Assembly: GCA_007693595.1 (NCBI GenBank)
Contig: REDI01000043.1
Coordinates: 181,606-245,605, forward strand
DNA length: 64,000 bases
Direction: 5' to 3'
Source of the DNA: Deltaproteobacteria bacterium
Lineage (GTDB): Bacteria; Myxococcota_A; UBA796; GCA-2862545
Made by a program: the position numbers and the translations under genes. The notes under the pieces are model-generated. The model did no database searches and was not told where the DNA came from. It saw nothing but the letters and a program-made list of their open reading frames with translations. Shown here piece by piece: positions 1 to 9,338 of the stretch. How positions within the stretch are numbered: position 1 is the first letter of the stretch; the number at the start of each line of letters is the position of its first letter.

Positions 1-2
1 AG

Positions 3-134
3 TCCTGTCTCGATGGTTGCGGGTATTATGAGTCTCGGGGCGTCGACATCGAGTCCCACCGCGCCTGCGTCGAAGAAGCTGCTTGCGACACCTTTGCCAT
101 TGTGGAGTGCGAGAATGCACATGCCCCTCGATAG
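3..134 (+). CDS. C-terminal end of a Cys-rich protein (truncated by window edge)
   Basis: Reading from base 3, an open frame runs without a stop to TAG at 132-134. It encodes about 43 residues with five cysteines (SCLDGC, RACVEEAAC and VEC segments) and acidic spacing, which looks like the end of a secreted, disulfide-rich protein of the kind common in Myxococcota. It overlaps the start of the next gene by about 20 bases, which fits a co-directional, translationally coupled pair. The gene begins outside the window, so no family can be assigned. Alternative: a chance open frame, because GC-rich DNA has few stops; the cysteine pattern argues mildly against that. Confidence 0.5.
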   Translation, partial: SCLDGCGYYESRGVDIESHRACVEEAACDTFAIVECENAHAPR

Positions 135-1248
135 ATTCGTTCTTGGCGCCGCGGTGGCGGGCTTGGTCACCCTCACCATCGGCTGCCAGCAAGAGTACGG
201 CCTCACGGGTCAAGCGCCGAATGTTCACCCCGACGACGTGACCGACTGCGGCTTCACCCCGATCTCGGGCACCAAGCTCTCGCGCTACGACTGCAACCCC
301 GTCTTCTCGGGAACGGACGAAGGGTGGGGATCTGGAGTTGGCTCCGTCGGTTTCCACGCCACCGAGGTCTTGGGGCACCCCTTCTATCAGATGTGGTACA
401 CCTCCCGCCCCGAAGGCGCGGGCTACGGCGAGTGGGCCCTTGGCTACGCCATCTCAGCCGAAGGCACCGACTGGCAAGCGCATGCTCAGAACCCCCTGAT
501 CCAGGCTCAGCCCGGCCAGTGGGACGAGGACTCCTTCGCGGGTCCGGTCGTCGTCTGGGATCCGCAGATCGACCAGTACGTCATGGCCTACCAAGGCTTC
601 ACCCTCGGACCCTCCGGTGTCTGGGGCCTGGGCATCGCCACCTCACCCAACGGGGTGAGCTGGTCCAAGCACCCGGGCAACCCCGTGGTGGACTTCGGCG
701 ACTTTGGCATGGACTTCTCTCCCTGCTGGCCGCTCACCATCACCCTGTCTGGCGGCGGCTACCGCGGCTACATCACCGCCGACGAGACCGACTTCCTCGA
801 CGAGCTCTTCGGGGCTGAGCCAAGCTGCAATATCTACGCGATGTCTGCGGTCGATCTTGGGGCATGGACGCTCGGGAGCCACCCGATCCTCGAAGGGGAA
901 CACTGGTACGAGGAGCGGGGGTTCACCAATGCCGCGGTGGTTGAGTTTGAAGGGGTAGAATACATGTTCTACCTCGGCTTCGAAGAGTGGGTCCGCGGCG
1001 ATCAGGTCCTGAGCGCGGTCAACACCAACTTCGCGCTGGCCACCTCGGTCGATGGCGGGCACACCTGGCACAAGGATCCGGGCAACCCCTTCCCGGTGAA
1101 CCTGACCAGTCCTGGGCGTCTGAGCGCGATCGGGGCGCAGGTCGTCGGGGAGCGGATCCACCTCTGGATCACCGATCACTACGAAGAGCTGGGTCGCTCC
1201 GCCGTGGGCTACTTCCTCTACGAGCCCAACATCGACGATCACCCCTGA
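115..1248 (+). CDS. lipoprotein with GH43/GH130-like five-bladed beta-propeller
   Basis: Predicted outer-surface or periplasmic lipoprotein. With the start at 115 (GGAG 8 bases upstream) or 121, the N-terminus is a short basic stretch, a hydrophobic segment and a lipobox ending TIGC. An in-frame ATG at 13 exists but would put 34 unlikely residues before the signal and lies inside the upstream gene. The mature part has repeated blade motifs: SxxGTDWxxHxxNPL, SPNGVSWSKHPGNP and SVDGGHTWHKDPGNP, plus SFAGPVVVWD followed by YVMAYQG. These are typical of the predicted glycosidase-type propellers of the GH43/62/32/68/130 superfamily. Whether it hydrolyses glycans is unknown; several such proteins lack a demonstrated substrate. 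Convergent with the ArsA pair. Confidence 0.75.
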   Translation: MHMPLDRFVLGAAVAGLVTLTIGCQQEYGLTGQAPNVHPDDVTDCGFTPISGTKLSRYDCNPVFSGTDEGWGSGVGSVGFHATEVLGHPFYQMWYTSRPEGAGYGEWALGYAISAEGTDWQAHAQNPLIQAQPGQWDEDSFAGPVVVWDPQIDQYVMAYQGFTLGPSGVWGLGIATSPNGVSWSKHPGNPVVDFGDFGMDFSPCWPLTITLSGGGYRGYITADETDFLDELFGAEPSCNIYAMSAVDLGAWTLGSHPILEGEHWYEERGFTNAAVVEFEGVEYMFYLGFEEWVRGDQVLSAVNTNFALATSVDGGHTWHKDPGNPFPVNLTSPGRLSAIGAQVVGERIHLWITDHYEELGRSAVGYFLYEPNIDDHP

Positions 1249-1326
1249 TCGCTCGGCGCGACGGCAATCCTATCTGCCTGGGGTCAGACGATCAGGGCTC
1301 CGCGATCAGCTCTCAGCGGTCCGCGA

Positions 1327-2511
1327 TCAGACTTGGTAGGGCGCGGCGTGGTAGAGCCGCTCGCTGATGTGGATCAGGCTCGGCATGTCATTGGCGCCGC
1401 CCGGCACGGTTGGGGTCGCCAAGGCGAAGCCGCTGTCGCCAGATTCTTCGGCGAGGGTGGCGAGCAGGTGGATGTCGCGCTCCATTTCGGAGCGCTCGAC
1501 CTCGGCGAGCACCTGAAGCTTCTTGAGGGCGCTGCGCGCGACCGCGGTGGGCTCGGGTCCCAGCAGCTCGGTCGCGGGAAAAGTACGGTCGCCCGCGAGA
1601 GCCTGGCTGCGGTTCAAGACGAAGCCAGCGAAGGGAAGCCCCATCTCGCGGGTACGGTCGCGGAAGAAGTGCGCGTCGGAGACCGAGGCATCGGTGGGGG
1701 AGGTGACGAGCAAAAAACCGACGTCGTCGGGGTTACCCAGCAGCTCGATCATGCTGCCTGCGTTCTTGTTCAGCGTGGTAAGGATGCCCGAGAAAGACTG
1801 GAAAAACTCCTGAATATCACGGTAGGACTCTTCGCCGAAGACCATGGAGTTGACCCGATCGATCACCGCGCCCGCCGTGCGGCGGAAGAACCCGCCGCCA
1901 CCCTCGCCGGCTGGGACGAAGAGCTGGAAGATCCGTCCATCGAGGAAGTTCGCCATGCGCTGTGGACCCTCGAGGAAGGCCAGCGCGTTGCGGGACGGCG
2001 GCGTGTCGAGCACAACCAGATCGTACTTTCCTTCGAGGTGGAACTCGTGCAGGGCCTCCATGGCCATGTATTCCTGCATGCCCGCGACCATGCGCGAGAG
2101 GCCCTTGTAGATCCGGTTGTTCATGAGGCGCTCGATCTGCTCGGGATCCTTGGCGAGCTTGTGAACCACCCGGTCCGCGACGAGCTTGGGATCGAGCATC
2201 CAGGCATCGAGAGAGCCGGGGGGCTCGATACCGGCCTCGGCGAGGCGCTCGGGAGAGATCGAGACCGGGGTGTCGAGGTTGCGGTCGACGCCGAGGGTCT
2301 GGGCCAGGCGTCGGGAGGGATCGACGGTGAGGGCGAGCACTCGTCGCCCCTTGCGAGCGGCCGCGAGGGCCAAAGCGGTCGAGGTGGTGGTCTTGCCGAC
2401 GCCGCCGGCACCACACACCACCAGGATCTTGCGGTGCAGGATCAGCTCCGCGATGGGTTGATCGGCGGCGCTCGGGGGAGTGTGCGCGGGAGCGGTCGTG
2501 TCGTCGCTCAT
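1327..2511 (-). CDS. ArsA/Get3-family ATPase, second of a tandem pair
   Basis: 394-residue SIMIBI-class ATPase of the ArsA/Get3 (anion-transporting or tail-anchored-protein) family. The P-loop is GAGGVGKTTTS at residues 34-44. The normal P-loop lysine (K40) is present, but the signature lysine that defines the deviant Walker A of ArsA/Get3/MinD is Ala35. The switch region DTPPSRNAL follows. Its start ATG overlaps the stop of the preceding ATPase gene (ATGA, 2508-2511), so the two are translationally coupled. Two-gene ArsA pairs of this kind are known in Actinobacteria and Myxococcota, and a heteromeric ATPase is likely by inference. No arsenite-binding cysteine cluster or ArsB/ArsC gene is nearby, so arsenite export is improbable. 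Confidence 0.85.
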   Translation of the reverse strand: MSDDTTAPAHTPPSAADQPIAELILHRKILVVCGAGGVGKTTTSTALALAAARKGRRVLALTVDPSRRLAQTLGVDRNLDTPVSISPERLAEAGIEPPGSLDAWMLDPKLVADRVVHKLAKDPEQIERLMNNRIYKGLSRMVAGMQEYMAMEALHEFHLEGKYDLVVLDTPPSRNALAFLEGPQRMANFLDGRIFQLFVPAGEGGGGFFRRTAGAVIDRVNSMVFGEESYRDIQEFFQSFSGILTTLNKNAGSMIELLGNPDDVGFLLVTSPTDASVSDAHFFRDRTREMGLPFAGFVLNRSQALAGDRTFPATELLGPEPTAVARSALKKLQVLAEVERSEMERDIHLLATLAEESGDSGFALATPTVPGGANDMPSLIHISERLYHAAPYQV

Positions 2512-3437
2512 TCGACGTCTCCAGAGTCATTGGAGGAGGCGAGCACGGCATCGGACAAGCCGTGGATCAGGCCGGGACCTTCGGTAGAGAGCTCGGGCAG
2601 CCGCCAGATCGGGGTGCCGGTGGACTCGCGCAGATGACGCAGGGAGCGCTCGACCATTCCGATGCCGAGAAAGCGGGTGGCCCCGAATAGATCGTGGTCG
2701 TTGACCAGGGGATCGAGGACGTCGCGCTCCGCTTCGGTGAACTCGTCGCCCACCACCTTGTTGACGATCACCCCACCGATGGGCATGTCGGTCTCGCGAA
2801 GGCCTTCGAGCAGCTCCAGGCACTCGGTCACGGGCAGGGTCTCGGGGAGGGTGACGACGAGCATCGCAGAATCTTCGGGGTCGAAGAAGACGTCTTTGCC
2901 CTCGTGGATGGCTCGGGCGATGGGGCCGTTGGGGAGGATCTGCAAGACGCGGTCGGGCAGGGTGGCCAGGCCGAGGGCATGGCCCGTGGCGGGAAGATCG
3001 ATGATGATCAGGTCCCAGGCTGGACCTCCGCTCGGGCTCTCGGCCCGAGCCAGGGTGAGCATATGGTAGAACACCCCCAGCTCGTTGAGAGAGGGGGCGG
3101 CGTCGAGCATGCGGCGCAAGGCGCTTGATCGCAGCGCGGCGCGGACCAGGGCTGCGATGGGTAAGACCACGCTGATGAAGCGCTCGTGCCCCTTGCGCGA
3201 CCAGAGCATGACGCCGTCGATGTTGCGCGCCAGGGGTACCGGATCGGCTGACAGGGTCTTGCGGCCGAACAGTCGCCCGAGGGCGGCGAGGTCTTCTTCG
3301 GGTTCGCCCATCTCGGCGATAAGGACGCGCTTGCCGCTGCGGGCGGCCGCCATGGCGAGTGCGGCGGTGGCGGTGGTGCGCCCGACACCACCCTTTCCGG
3401 TGATGAGCAGGGCGCGCTTTTCGAAGAGCTCTTTCAC
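2508..3437 (-). CDS. ArsA/Get3-family ATPase, first of a tandem pair, variant P-loop
   Basis: 309-residue ArsA-family ATPase starting at a GTG codon. The P-loop is GKGGVGRTT at residues 14-22. The signature lysine K15 is kept, but the usual lysine before the two threonines is Arg20. The LIIIDLPATGHAL segment corresponds to the switch II/Walker B area. The downstream partner shows the opposite pattern (standard lysine present, signature lysine lost), suggesting the two subunits share composite sites. First gene of the pair; the 193-base region upstream separates it from recD. Function is unknown beyond ATP-dependent protein or membrane targeting inferred from the family. Confidence 0.85.
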   Translation of the reverse strand: MKELFEKRALLITGKGGVGRTTATAALAMAAARSGKRVLIAEMGEPEEDLAALGRLFGRKTLSADPVPLARNIDGVMLWSRKGHERFISVVLPIAALVRAALRSSALRRMLDAAPSLNELGVFYHMLTLARAESPSGGPAWDLIIIDLPATGHALGLATLPDRVLQILPNGPIARAIHEGKDVFFDPEDSAMLVVTLPETLPVTECLELLEGLRETDMPIGGVIVNKVVGDEFTEAERDVLDPLVNDHDLFGATRFLGIGMVERSLRHLRESTGTPIWRLPELSTEGPGLIHGLSDAVLASSNDSGDVE

Positions 3438-3630
3438 GGGGATCCCAGGTTGAGGGGCAGAGGAGGAGCGGGTGGGTAGGCGATGAGGACTCCCGATGGG
3501 TTGGCGCTACGGGGGGATCCGCGGGGACCTATGCAGGCTCGAACCTGGAACGCGGCTGCCTTGCGCATCTGGACGGGTCGTCGCCCCATCCACCTGCTCG
3601 CGGAAAGCTGTAACGACAGCGGCCTGGAGG

Positions 3631-5574
3631 TCAAGCCTGTACGAGGCGTTCCGCGAGGCGACTGCTCCGCTCGATGCGGCGCCGGAGCGCGGCCTCGAGG
3701 ACTTCGGCGGAGCCCACGAGGGTGAGCTTCAGGCGCGCTCGGGTGAGTCCTGTGTAGATGAGCTCGCGACTGAGCAGGGGCGAGGGCTGACTCGGCAGCA
3801 CGATCACGGTGTGGCGGAACTGGCTGCCCTGACTCTTGTGGATGGTCATGGCGAGGACCCGGCTGTGAGCGGGGAGCTGGGCTGCGGGGAGCATGCGCGG
3901 CCCCTCCGCGCTCAGGAAGGCGACCACGGGTCCATCCGATCCACGAAGTACGACGCCGACATCCCCGTTCATCAGATCGAGATCGTAGCGATTCTCAGTG
4001 ATGATCACAGGCAAGCCCGGCACGAGGGTCGCGCTCAGGTCGAGCGGGAGCTGGGTGCTGAGTTGGCGGACGAGGGCTTGATTGAGCCCCGACACCCCGC
4101 GCGGGCCGCGCCGGTGAGCACAGAGGATGCGCACGTCTTCGAAGGCGCGAACGATCGGCTCGACCGCCTCTCCGGGGCGCCATGCCAGGGCGGCCTGGAT
4201 GGCGGGCCGCCAGACCTGGGCCAAGGCCTTCAGCGTGCGGGGTGATGGAGCGTCGCCAGGATCGGCGAGGTGGTGTAGATCGTCAAAGCGCGCATGGACC
4301 TCGCCAGACGTTAGGATCGCCAGCGCGTCCGCGAGGCCTTCCTCGTCTCCACGGCTGATCGCCTGGGCTGCGACGCCGATCCCTGAGTCGGAGCCGAAGC
4401 GGAAGGGGGTGTCGTAGCGCACCACGCAGCTGCCCAAGGGGATGGGCTCGGATCGGGGCCTGGTCTGGATGTGAAGGGTGCGCTCGGGTCGGTGGGGATC
4501 GACGCGGGTGGCGAAGACTTCGGGATCGAGAGCGAGCACAGCCGTCAGCTCCTCGTCGGTGAGCGCGGGACCACCGTGCACGGTGAGGTCAGCGAACACG
4601 CTGCCCGCCTCGACGCTGGCGAGCTGGTTGCGGTCGCCGAGCAGGATCAAGCGGGAGCTGGATCGCAGGGCCAGGAGCAGACGGCACATCATGGGCAGGT
4701 CGACCATGGAGGCTTCGTCGACGACGACCACGTCGTGCGGCAGCGGGTTGCGCGCGTGGTGGCGGAAGCGGGTGGTGTTGGACGGGTTGAAGCCCAGCAG
4801 CCGGTGCAGCGTGGTGGGCTGGAGCCCCTTGAGCCAGTCGCGCTCAGAAGGGGTGAAGCCCTGATCGAGGCCTTCACGCACCGCCTCGGCCATCCGCACC
4901 GCCGCCTTGCCCGTAGGCGCCGCGAGCGCGACCCGCGGAGGCTCGTCGGCTAGGTGGTGCAGCAGCGCCAGGGTGCGCTTGAGGGTGTAGGTCTTTCCGG
5001 TTCCGGGCCCTCCCGCGATCAGGGTGAGCCTGCGCCGCACCGCGACGAGCGCCCCGAGCCGCTGGAGCGGATCGGCCGTTGAGAAGAGCCTCTCGACCAC
5101 CTCAAGCGTCTCTTGGAGCGCGTCTGGCAGGGGGTCGAGGGGGGCGCGAGCCCGCGTGCGCAGGGCGGTGGCGAGGCGGTCTTGGTAGGTCCAGTAGCGT
5201 CGGCTGTGGAGCAGGCCCTCCCAGAGTACGAAGGGGCGCTCGGGCTGATCGAGGGTCGTATCGACGGCCGGACTCGCCGCGACCTTCGCGAGCCAGGCCT
5301 CGGGCTCGGGCCAGGACAGCTCGGGGGAGGAGGTGTCGCCGGTGCGGGCTGCCCGATCGATGGCCGTTTGGCTCACCGAACGCAGATCCACCCCCACATG
5401 GCCGAAGCGAGGCGCGCGAACGGCGAAAGCGAGCCCGGTCTGGACCAGGGGGTCGTGCTCGCCGAGCAGCGGCGCGATGAGGGCGACGGTGTAGAGATCG
5501 GCCGCGTCAAGGACGTCGGCCTGAACGAAGGGTCCGGTGAGCTCGCGCAGCGGAGCGGGGAGGATGGCGCTCAT
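3631..5574 (-). CDS. recD: RecBCD enzyme subunit RecD (5'-3' helicase)
   Basis: 647-residue SF1B helicase, the fast 5'-to-3' motor of the RecBCD DNA-repair complex. The N-terminal about 160 residues are the RecB-contacting domain. Walker A is GGPGTGKT at about 188-195, Walker B is VVVDEASMVD, and the C-terminal motifs are MTIHKSQGSQF and LIYTGLTRARLKLTLVG. Length is close to the usual 600-700. The start ATG overlaps the recB stop (5571-5574), so it is the third gene of recC-recB-recD. The protein terminates just before a 193-base intergenic region. Confidence 0.95.
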   Translation of the reverse strand: MSAILPAPLRELTGPFVQADVLDAADLYTVALIAPLLGEHDPLVQTGLAFAVRAPRFGHVGVDLRSVSQTAIDRAARTGDTSSPELSWPEPEAWLAKVAASPAVDTTLDQPERPFVLWEGLLHSRRYWTYQDRLATALRTRARAPLDPLPDALQETLEVVERLFSTADPLQRLGALVAVRRRLTLIAGGPGTGKTYTLKRTLALLHHLADEPPRVALAAPTGKAAVRMAEAVREGLDQGFTPSERDWLKGLQPTTLHRLLGFNPSNTTRFRHHARNPLPHDVVVVDEASMVDLPMMCRLLLALRSSSRLILLGDRNQLASVEAGSVFADLTVHGGPALTDEELTAVLALDPEVFATRVDPHRPERTLHIQTRPRSEPIPLGSCVVRYDTPFRFGSDSGIGVAAQAISRGDEEGLADALAILTSGEVHARFDDLHHLADPGDAPSPRTLKALAQVWRPAIQAALAWRPGEAVEPIVRAFEDVRILCAHRRGPRGVSGLNQALVRQLSTQLPLDLSATLVPGLPVIITENRYDLDLMNGDVGVVLRGSDGPVVAFLSAEGPRMLPAAQLPAHSRVLAMTIHKSQGSQFRHTVIVLPSQPSPLLSRELIYTGLTRARLKLTLVGSAEVLEAALRRRIERSSRLAERLVQA

Positions 5575-8500
5575 GGAGCCCCCTCGTCGAGTAGGTCGGA
5601 GAGGTCGTGGATGACCTGGGCGGGGGGCGTATAGGCGAAGACGCCCGCGCCGGGCTCGCCGTTCATGCCCCGGATGAAGAGATAGGCGGCTCCTAGAACA
5701 TGGGTCGAGTAGTGGTAGCGCGAACCGAGGCGGTAGCGCAGGAAGCGGTGCAGCCCCGTGAGGTAGAGGCTGGCCTGGAGGAGGTAGTGGTGCTCGACCA
5801 TGGCGCCCGCCAAGCGCTCCGGGCGGTAGTCTCGCTGGGTCGACGCGCCGGTGGGGGCCCCTCGGTAGGGCGATCCCAGGCGGTTGGACTTATAGTCGGC
5901 GACGATCCAGCGCGGACCGTCGGGGGTGGTGATCCGCGCCGTGAGGTCGAGGCTCCCGGTGAGGAAGCCGGCGACCACCTCCCGCTGCATCGATGCGAGG
6001 CTCTGAATCCAGGCCTCGCCTTCGGGGAGGTCCTGCACGGCGGGGGCCAGGACCTCTGCCAGGGCAGCCCCGGTGAGACCCCGCTGCCCCTGCCAGCGGT
6101 ACCCGCCGGCCACGGGGAGGTCGAACTCCAACTCATCGAGGCGGTCGTGGTGGGGGATGTCGCAGAGGCGTATCCCGTGAAAGGCAGGACCGAGGGGGGT
6201 CTGTAGGATCGAGGGCAGCGTGGCCTGCAAGGAAGCCAGGGCCGCTTCGTCGGTCAGGCCGAGTCGGGCGCCACACTGTTCGAGGAAGCTCGCGAGATCG
6301 GGCGCGCCGCTGCGAGGAAGGGGCTCGCCGGTGACGAAGTCGAGGTCCTCGAGCACACTGTGGATGGTAATCCCGGCCTCGCGGCCGCGGGGAAAGTCGG
6401 CCAGGGCGACCTGATCGGGCACGGCGGGGCCGGGGGATCTCTCAGAGGACTCGGGATCGTCGACCTCGTCATAGTCGGTGACGTCGGCGGAGGGGCCGTG
6501 GTGGTCGCGGGTCAGCGCGGTGAAGCTCAGGCGCTTCCACCCTCGCGAGAAGGGGCCTCGGGGATAGGCCAGGGCGGAGATCTCGACGGGCTTGGTGGTG
6601 ATGGCTCCTGCGCTCGCCTGGGGTGTGAGGGGTTCGACCTCGAAAAAGGCGATCCGGTTTGGGGTGGTTAAGGCTCGGGCGGCGTCGCGGAGGAGCTGGG
6701 GCTCGCGGTCGAGGCTGCGGGCGATCTCGATGGCCTGTTCGTCGGTGGAGGCGCGGGCGTGGGGGGCGAGGAGGGCGGCGAGGGGAGAGTAACCGAGCTT
6801 GTCGGTCAGGCCGCCCCACAGGATCGCTGCGTGCTCGGCGCGGGTGATGGCGACATAGGCCAGCCGGACCGCCTCGCGCAGCATGTCGTCTTCGAGGACC
6901 TGGATCCGCTCCGACTTTGGGGAGGCGTCTTTGTTCAGGCTCAAATCGAGCCGCAGGCTCGAGGGCTCCGCCTCGTCGAAGCGGGCAGGATCGTAGGGGG
7001 TGGCGTAGGCGACGTCGCTGCGAAGGGTCGAGCACCTCCAGAGATCGGGCAGGAGCACGACGGGGTACTGAAGCCCCTTGCTACGGTGGATCGTGAGCAC
7101 CTGCACGGCCTGGGTGTCGGTCTCGAGGCGCTGAGCGACGACCTCGGCGTCGAGGTCTTCTCGTTCGGCGCGGCTGTCGAGCCACTGGGCGAGGGCGTCG
7201 GGATCACGGTGCTGGGCCGACGCCTCGTGGAGCAGCTCGCCGAGGTGTGCCAGATCGGCGAGGGCGCGCTCCGCCCGCGGGGCGGTGGCGATCCGGTCGA
7301 GGGGGCGGAGCACGGAGTCGCCGATAAGCTGTTGCCAGGCCGCCCAGAAGCCCCGATCACTGTAGGTGCCGGACTGCTCGCGCAGCGTCACGCAGAGGTC
7401 CACCCACCGCCGCTGGGCCTTGGCGTCGCCGTGGTGAAGCGCCAGGGAGAGCTCGGGTAGGCTCCAGCCCCCCAGGGGGCCGACCGCAAAGGCACGAAGG
7501 GGGCCATCGGCGCTGGGGTCCGCCATGACCTCGAGCCACGCGCGCACCCAGGACGTCGCGATGGAGCGGGTGACGGCCTCGCCCTGTCGGACCACCGCCG
7601 CGATGCCGTGCCGTACCAGGACATCGCGGATCCGTGAGGCCTCGACGTTGGTCCGGACGAGTACCGCCAGATCGCCAGCTTGGAGGGGGCGAGAGCCGTC
7701 GGCGGTCTGTAGGACCGAGCTCCCATCCAGCAGGCTGCGGACCTCGGGGAGCACCAGGTCGGGCAGGAGCTTGCGCGCTTCGCCGCGCTTGATCGGGTGG
7801 TTGGGTTCTTCGCCTGCGATCCGCGCGTCGAACCAACGGATCGTTAGGGGCGCCCTCCCCCCGCCCAAGAGGACCCTTGGGCTTTGGTGGGCCTCGGGCA
7901 CGCCCACCGGCTCGTAGGCGATGAAGGGCTCTGAGAAGGGGTCGGGATCGGTCCGCAGGAGCGCGTTCATCGCCTCGACGAACGGGCCGTCGCTGCGCCA
8001 GTTGGTCGCCATCGTGAAGCGGCGGGCCGCGGGCGTCCGATGTTTAGCCGCCCCGTATACGCGCACATCTGCGCCTCGGAAGGCGTAGATGGCCTGCTTG
8101 GGATCGCCCACCAGGATCAGCCGGTGGGTGGGTGTGCCCGCGAAGACCGCGGAGAAGATCGCCCACTGCTCGGCGTCGGTGTCTTGAAACTCGTCGATGA
8201 GGGCGGCCTGGTACCGGGCGCGCAGGGCTGCGCGAAGCTCGGGACGCTCCACCTGGTCGGCCACGTCGCGGATCAGGTGATCGAAGCTCACCGCCCCGTC
8301 GCGGCGCAACGCCTGCTCGAATCGGTCCCGCAGTCGGCGTGCCACGTGGGCCACCGTGCGATCCGCGAGCTGGGACCAGTCGTCGAGGAAGCGGTCTACG
8401 GTGTGTTGCAGCGGGTGATGATCGTAGGTCTTGCCCTTATTGAGCCGTTCGGCGATCCGAGCGGCGCTGAAGTAGCTCAGGGCCTTCTCCGGTGGGGCCG

Positions 8501-9338
8501 TGATCGGGTTGGCGGCCCAGTCGTCGAGCGCTTGGGCGCGGGGGGTGGTCCAGCGCTCCTGGTAGGACCGACCGCTCACGACCTTGTCCCCGATCGCTCC
8601 CCGAAGGTGGGTGAGCATGGACTCGGACTCCGCCTTCCAGGCTTCGGCGAGGTCGCGCGCGAGGGCGTCGGGGGTGGTGGTGGGATCGTCGAGCGGCTCG
8701 ATCGGGGCCCGCCCCTTGCTCGTGATCTGGCGTGCGAGGGTGAACAGCGCCGAACCGCCTTGCGCCGAGTCTTCGCCGTGTCGCAGCCGGCAGACGTCGG
8801 TGTAGAAGGAGGAGGCGAGGTCGGTGGCGTCGTAGTGGAGCGCGATGTGCTCGTCGGCGACAACGCGAGCGAGGATCTCGGAGGTGTCGTCGAGCAGCTC
8901 GGCGGTCAGGTCGGCGCCGCTCTCGAAGGCGTGCTCCCGCAGCACCCGTTGGCAGAAGCCGTGGATGGTGAATACCGGCGCGGCGTCGATCCCACGGAGG
9001 GCTCGCTCGACTGCGCGGAGGCGGTCGGCCAGATCGGCTCGGGGTGCTCCCTGTGCGAAGGCCAGCGCGCGCTGGACAGGCTCGCCTGGTACCGCGCCTT
9101 GGAGCGCCTCGGTGAAGGAGCGACGGGCCTCGTTGAAGCGGTCGCGCAGGCGGTCGCGCAGCTCGGCGGTGGCTGCGCGCGTGAAGGTGACGAGGAGGAC
9201 CTGTTCGATGGGGATGTGGTGTTCGACCACCAGCCTTAGGCAGAGGTTCGTGAGGTTGTAGGTCTTGCCCGTGCCCGCGCTGGCCTCGATGAGGGTGACG
9301 CCGGGGGGGAGCTCCACGAGCGGATCGAAGGGCCTCAT
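5571..9338 (-). CDS. recB: RecBCD enzyme subunit RecB (3'-5' helicase and nuclease)
   Basis: 1255-residue UvrD-like helicase plus RecB-type nuclease, the catalytic core of the double-strand-break repair complex. Start chosen at ATG 9336-9338, which overlaps the recC stop (ATGA); an upstream in-frame start at 9389 would lie inside recC. Walker A is EASAGTGKTYNL at residues 18-29, motif II is LIDEFQDTD, motif III VGDPKQAIYAFRG, motif V LTIHRSKGLQYPVV and motif VI RLAYVAITRAEHA. The C-terminal nuclease domain keeps WIVADYKSNRLG near residue 1145, the Asp-x-Lys pair of the catalytic centre. All motifs look intact, so the enzyme should be active. Confidence 0.95.
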   Translation of the reverse strand: MRPFDPLVELPPGVTLIEASAGTGKTYNLTNLCLRLVVEHHIPIEQVLLVTFTRAATAELRDRLRDRFNEARRSFTEALQGAVPGEPVQRALAFAQGAPRADLADRLRAVERALRGIDAAPVFTIHGFCQRVLREHAFESGADLTAELLDDTSEILARVVADEHIALHYDATDLASSFYTDVCRLRHGEDSAQGGSALFTLARQITSKGRAPIEPLDDPTTTPDALARDLAEAWKAESESMLTHLRGAIGDKVVSGRSYQERWTTPRAQALDDWAANPITAPPEKALSYFSAARIAERLNKGKTYDHHPLQHTVDRFLDDWSQLADRTVAHVARRLRDRFEQALRRDGAVSFDHLIRDVADQVERPELRAALRARYQAALIDEFQDTDAEQWAIFSAVFAGTPTHRLILVGDPKQAIYAFRGADVRVYGAAKHRTPAARRFTMATNWRSDGPFVEAMNALLRTDPDPFSEPFIAYEPVGVPEAHQSPRVLLGGGRAPLTIRWFDARIAGEEPNHPIKRGEARKLLPDLVLPEVRSLLDGSSVLQTADGSRPLQAGDLAVLVRTNVEASRIRDVLVRHGIAAVVRQGEAVTRSIATSWVRAWLEVMADPSADGPLRAFAVGPLGGWSLPELSLALHHGDAKAQRRWVDLCVTLREQSGTYSDRGFWAAWQQLIGDSVLRPLDRIATAPRAERALADLAHLGELLHEASAQHRDPDALAQWLDSRAEREDLDAEVVAQRLETDTQAVQVLTIHRSKGLQYPVVLLPDLWRCSTLRSDVAYATPYDPARFDEAEPSSLRLDLSLNKDASPKSERIQVLEDDMLREAVRLAYVAITRAEHAAILWGGLTDKLGYSPLAALLAPHARASTDEQAIEIARSLDREPQLLRDAARALTTPNRIAFFEVEPLTPQASAGAITTKPVEISALAYPRGPFSRGWKRLSFTALTRDHHGPSADVTDYDEVDDPESSERSPGPAVPDQVALADFPRGREAGITIHSVLEDLDFVTGEPLPRSGAPDLASFLEQCGARLGLTDEAALASLQATLPSILQTPLGPAFHGIRLCDIPHHDRLDELEFDLPVAGGYRWQGQRGLTGAALAEVLAPAVQDLPEGEAWIQSLASMQREVVAGFLTGSLDLTARITTPDGPRWIVADYKSNRLGSPYRGAPTGASTQRDYRPERLAGAMVEHHYLLQASLYLTGLHRFLRYRLGSRYHYSTHVLGAAYLFIRGMNGEPGAGVFAYTPPAQVIHDLSDLLDEGAP

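Noticed and set aside
1299..1330. Direct repeat TCCGCGATCAG (two copies, 21 bases apart)
   Set aside because: Short and partly overlapping the 3' end of the ArsA gene; no sign of an attachment site or mobile element.
1333..2637. Long plus-strand open frame opposite the ArsA genes
   Set aside because: It lies entirely antisense to two well-supported ATPases; GC-rich codon bias routinely leaves such frames open.
3510..3600. tRNA-like T-arm on the minus strand (CAGGTTCGAGCCTG near 3534-3547)
   Set aside because: The loop size and stem pairing do not fit a seven-base T-loop, and no D-arm, anticodon arm or paired acceptor ends flank it.
8040..9239. 399-codon plus-strand frame opposite recB
   Set aside because: Antisense to the conserved helicase domain of RecB, low-complexity composition and no motif; a shadow of recB.
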